From NCBI GenBank assembly GCA_001768125.1, contig MENB01000174.1, positions 16,402 to 21,803 on the forward strand: a DNA stretch of 5,402 nt. The letters are read 5' to 3'. This document shows positions 4,926 through 5,402 of this stretch, piece by piece. The notes beneath the pieces are model-generated. The model was given only the letters and a program-made list of their open reading frames with translations, was not told the origin of the DNA and ran no database searches. How positions within the stretch are numbered: the first letter of the stretch is position 1; each line of letters opens with the position of its first letter. This DNA is from Armatimonadetes bacterium RBG_19FT_COMBO_69_19. GTDB taxonomy: Bacteria > Sysuimicrobiota > Sysuimicrobiia > Sysuimicrobiales > Kaftiobacteriaceae. The position numbers were made by a program, and so were the translations under genes.

Positions 4926-5402
4926 CTACAGCGCCCGCTCGAAGTAGAGGTACGTCCGCTCGGTCCGGGCCCCGAGCGCGCGGATGAAGCGCGCTGCGGC
5001 GACATCCGTGCCCCAGTACGTCGTCACGGACGGGACGCGCTTGGCCTGAAAGAACTGGTGGGCCGCATGCGCGAGCGTGCGGCCGATGCCCCGCCCGCGG
5101 TGGCCCTCCCGTACACCGATCGTCCATCGGCCCGCGCCGTCTCTGACCTGCGCGATCAGCAGGCCCACGGGAAACTTCTCCCGCTCTGCCAGCATGACCC
5201 GAACGTCGGGCTGGCGCCAGAGAGCGTTCAAATCACTGCTCCGCAGCGCGTGGCCGGTCGTCTCCTCGTGCAGCCGCGCGATGTGCTTGCCGTCCGTCTG
5301 AACCGCCCGGCGGATGTGATAACCCTCTGGCGCACTGCCGGCCCCCGCCGCCCCGCTGCCGCCTGGGGCCCCACTCGTGGCGACCAGCAGTGCGTTCCCG
5401 AA
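4926..5402 (-). CDS. GNAT-family N-acetyltransferase, 5' end cut by window edge
   Basis: The protein transfers an acyl group, usually acetyl from acetyl-CoA, to an amine; the substrate cannot be told. The frame is open from the right edge to TAG 4928-4926, giving 158 visible residues. A GNAT domain runs from about residue 27 (EGYHIRRAVQTDGKHIARLHEE) to the end. The acetyl-CoA loop in motif A is clear (TIGVREGHRGRGIGRTL; R102-x-x-G105-x-G107 fits Q/RxxGxG/A). The C-terminal part VAAARFIRALGARTERTYLYFER is typical of the fold. The first 26 visible residues are Gly/Ala/Ser-rich, like a linker after another domain, so the protein may be a two-domain fusion. A TTG at 5231 would start inside the fold and is rejected. 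The gene is convergent with the HNH gene, with stop codons side by side. Confidence 0.85.
   Translation of the reverse strand, partial: FGNALLVATSGAPGGSGAAGAGSAPEGYHIRRAVQTDGKHIARLHEETTGHALRSSDLNALWRQPDVRVMLAEREKFPVGLLIAQVRDGAGRWTIGVREGHRGRGIGRTLAHAAHQFFQAKRVPSVTTYWGTDVAAARFIRALGARTERTYLYFERAL

Overview
The window is high-GC bacterial chromosomal DNA. It holds a leucine-related operon on the minus strand with an elaborate RNA leader, then a divergent HNH-nuclease gene on the plus strand, then a convergent, partial acetyltransferase gene. The exact phylum cannot be read from 5.4 kb. A transcription-terminating T-box and an HNH protein with an N-terminal DUF222-like helical region suggest a high-GC bacterial lineage outside the Proteobacteria mainstream (Chloroflexota, Actinomycetota or an uncultivated soil or subsurface phylum). 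This is inference, not a call.

Reading the minus strand from right to left, a strong sigma70-type promoter (3409-3438) starts a leader of about 340 nt. The leader begins with a complete T-box Stem I (3404-3286), whose specifier loop presents CUC (Leu). It ends with a canonical T-box antiterminator (3125-3092) overlapping an intrinsic terminator (3107-3068). Next come ilvE (branched-chain aminotransferase, 3032-1998) and, 15 bp further on, leuS (leucyl-tRNA synthetase, 1982 to the left edge, incomplete). The logic is coherent. Uncharged tRNA-Leu would stabilise the antiterminator and switch on both the synthetase that charges it and the enzyme that makes leucine from its keto acid.

The most unusual point is that a full, canonical tRNA-Ala(GGC) gene with encoded CCA (3213-3139) lies inside this T-box leader, between Stem I and the antiterminator. 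It is in the same orientation and is bracketed by a perfect 8-bp inverted repeat that would clamp its two ends together. No separate promoter is apparent, so the tRNA is probably cut out of the riboswitch transcript. I know of no described T-box with a tRNA gene nested in its linker.

To the right, 3462-3680 is an intergenic stretch with a perfect 26-bp palindrome. It precedes the HNH endonuclease gene (about 3681-4925, plus). That gene's stop codon directly abuts the stop codon of a convergent GNAT-family acetyltransferase gene (5402-4926, minus), which is cut by the right edge.
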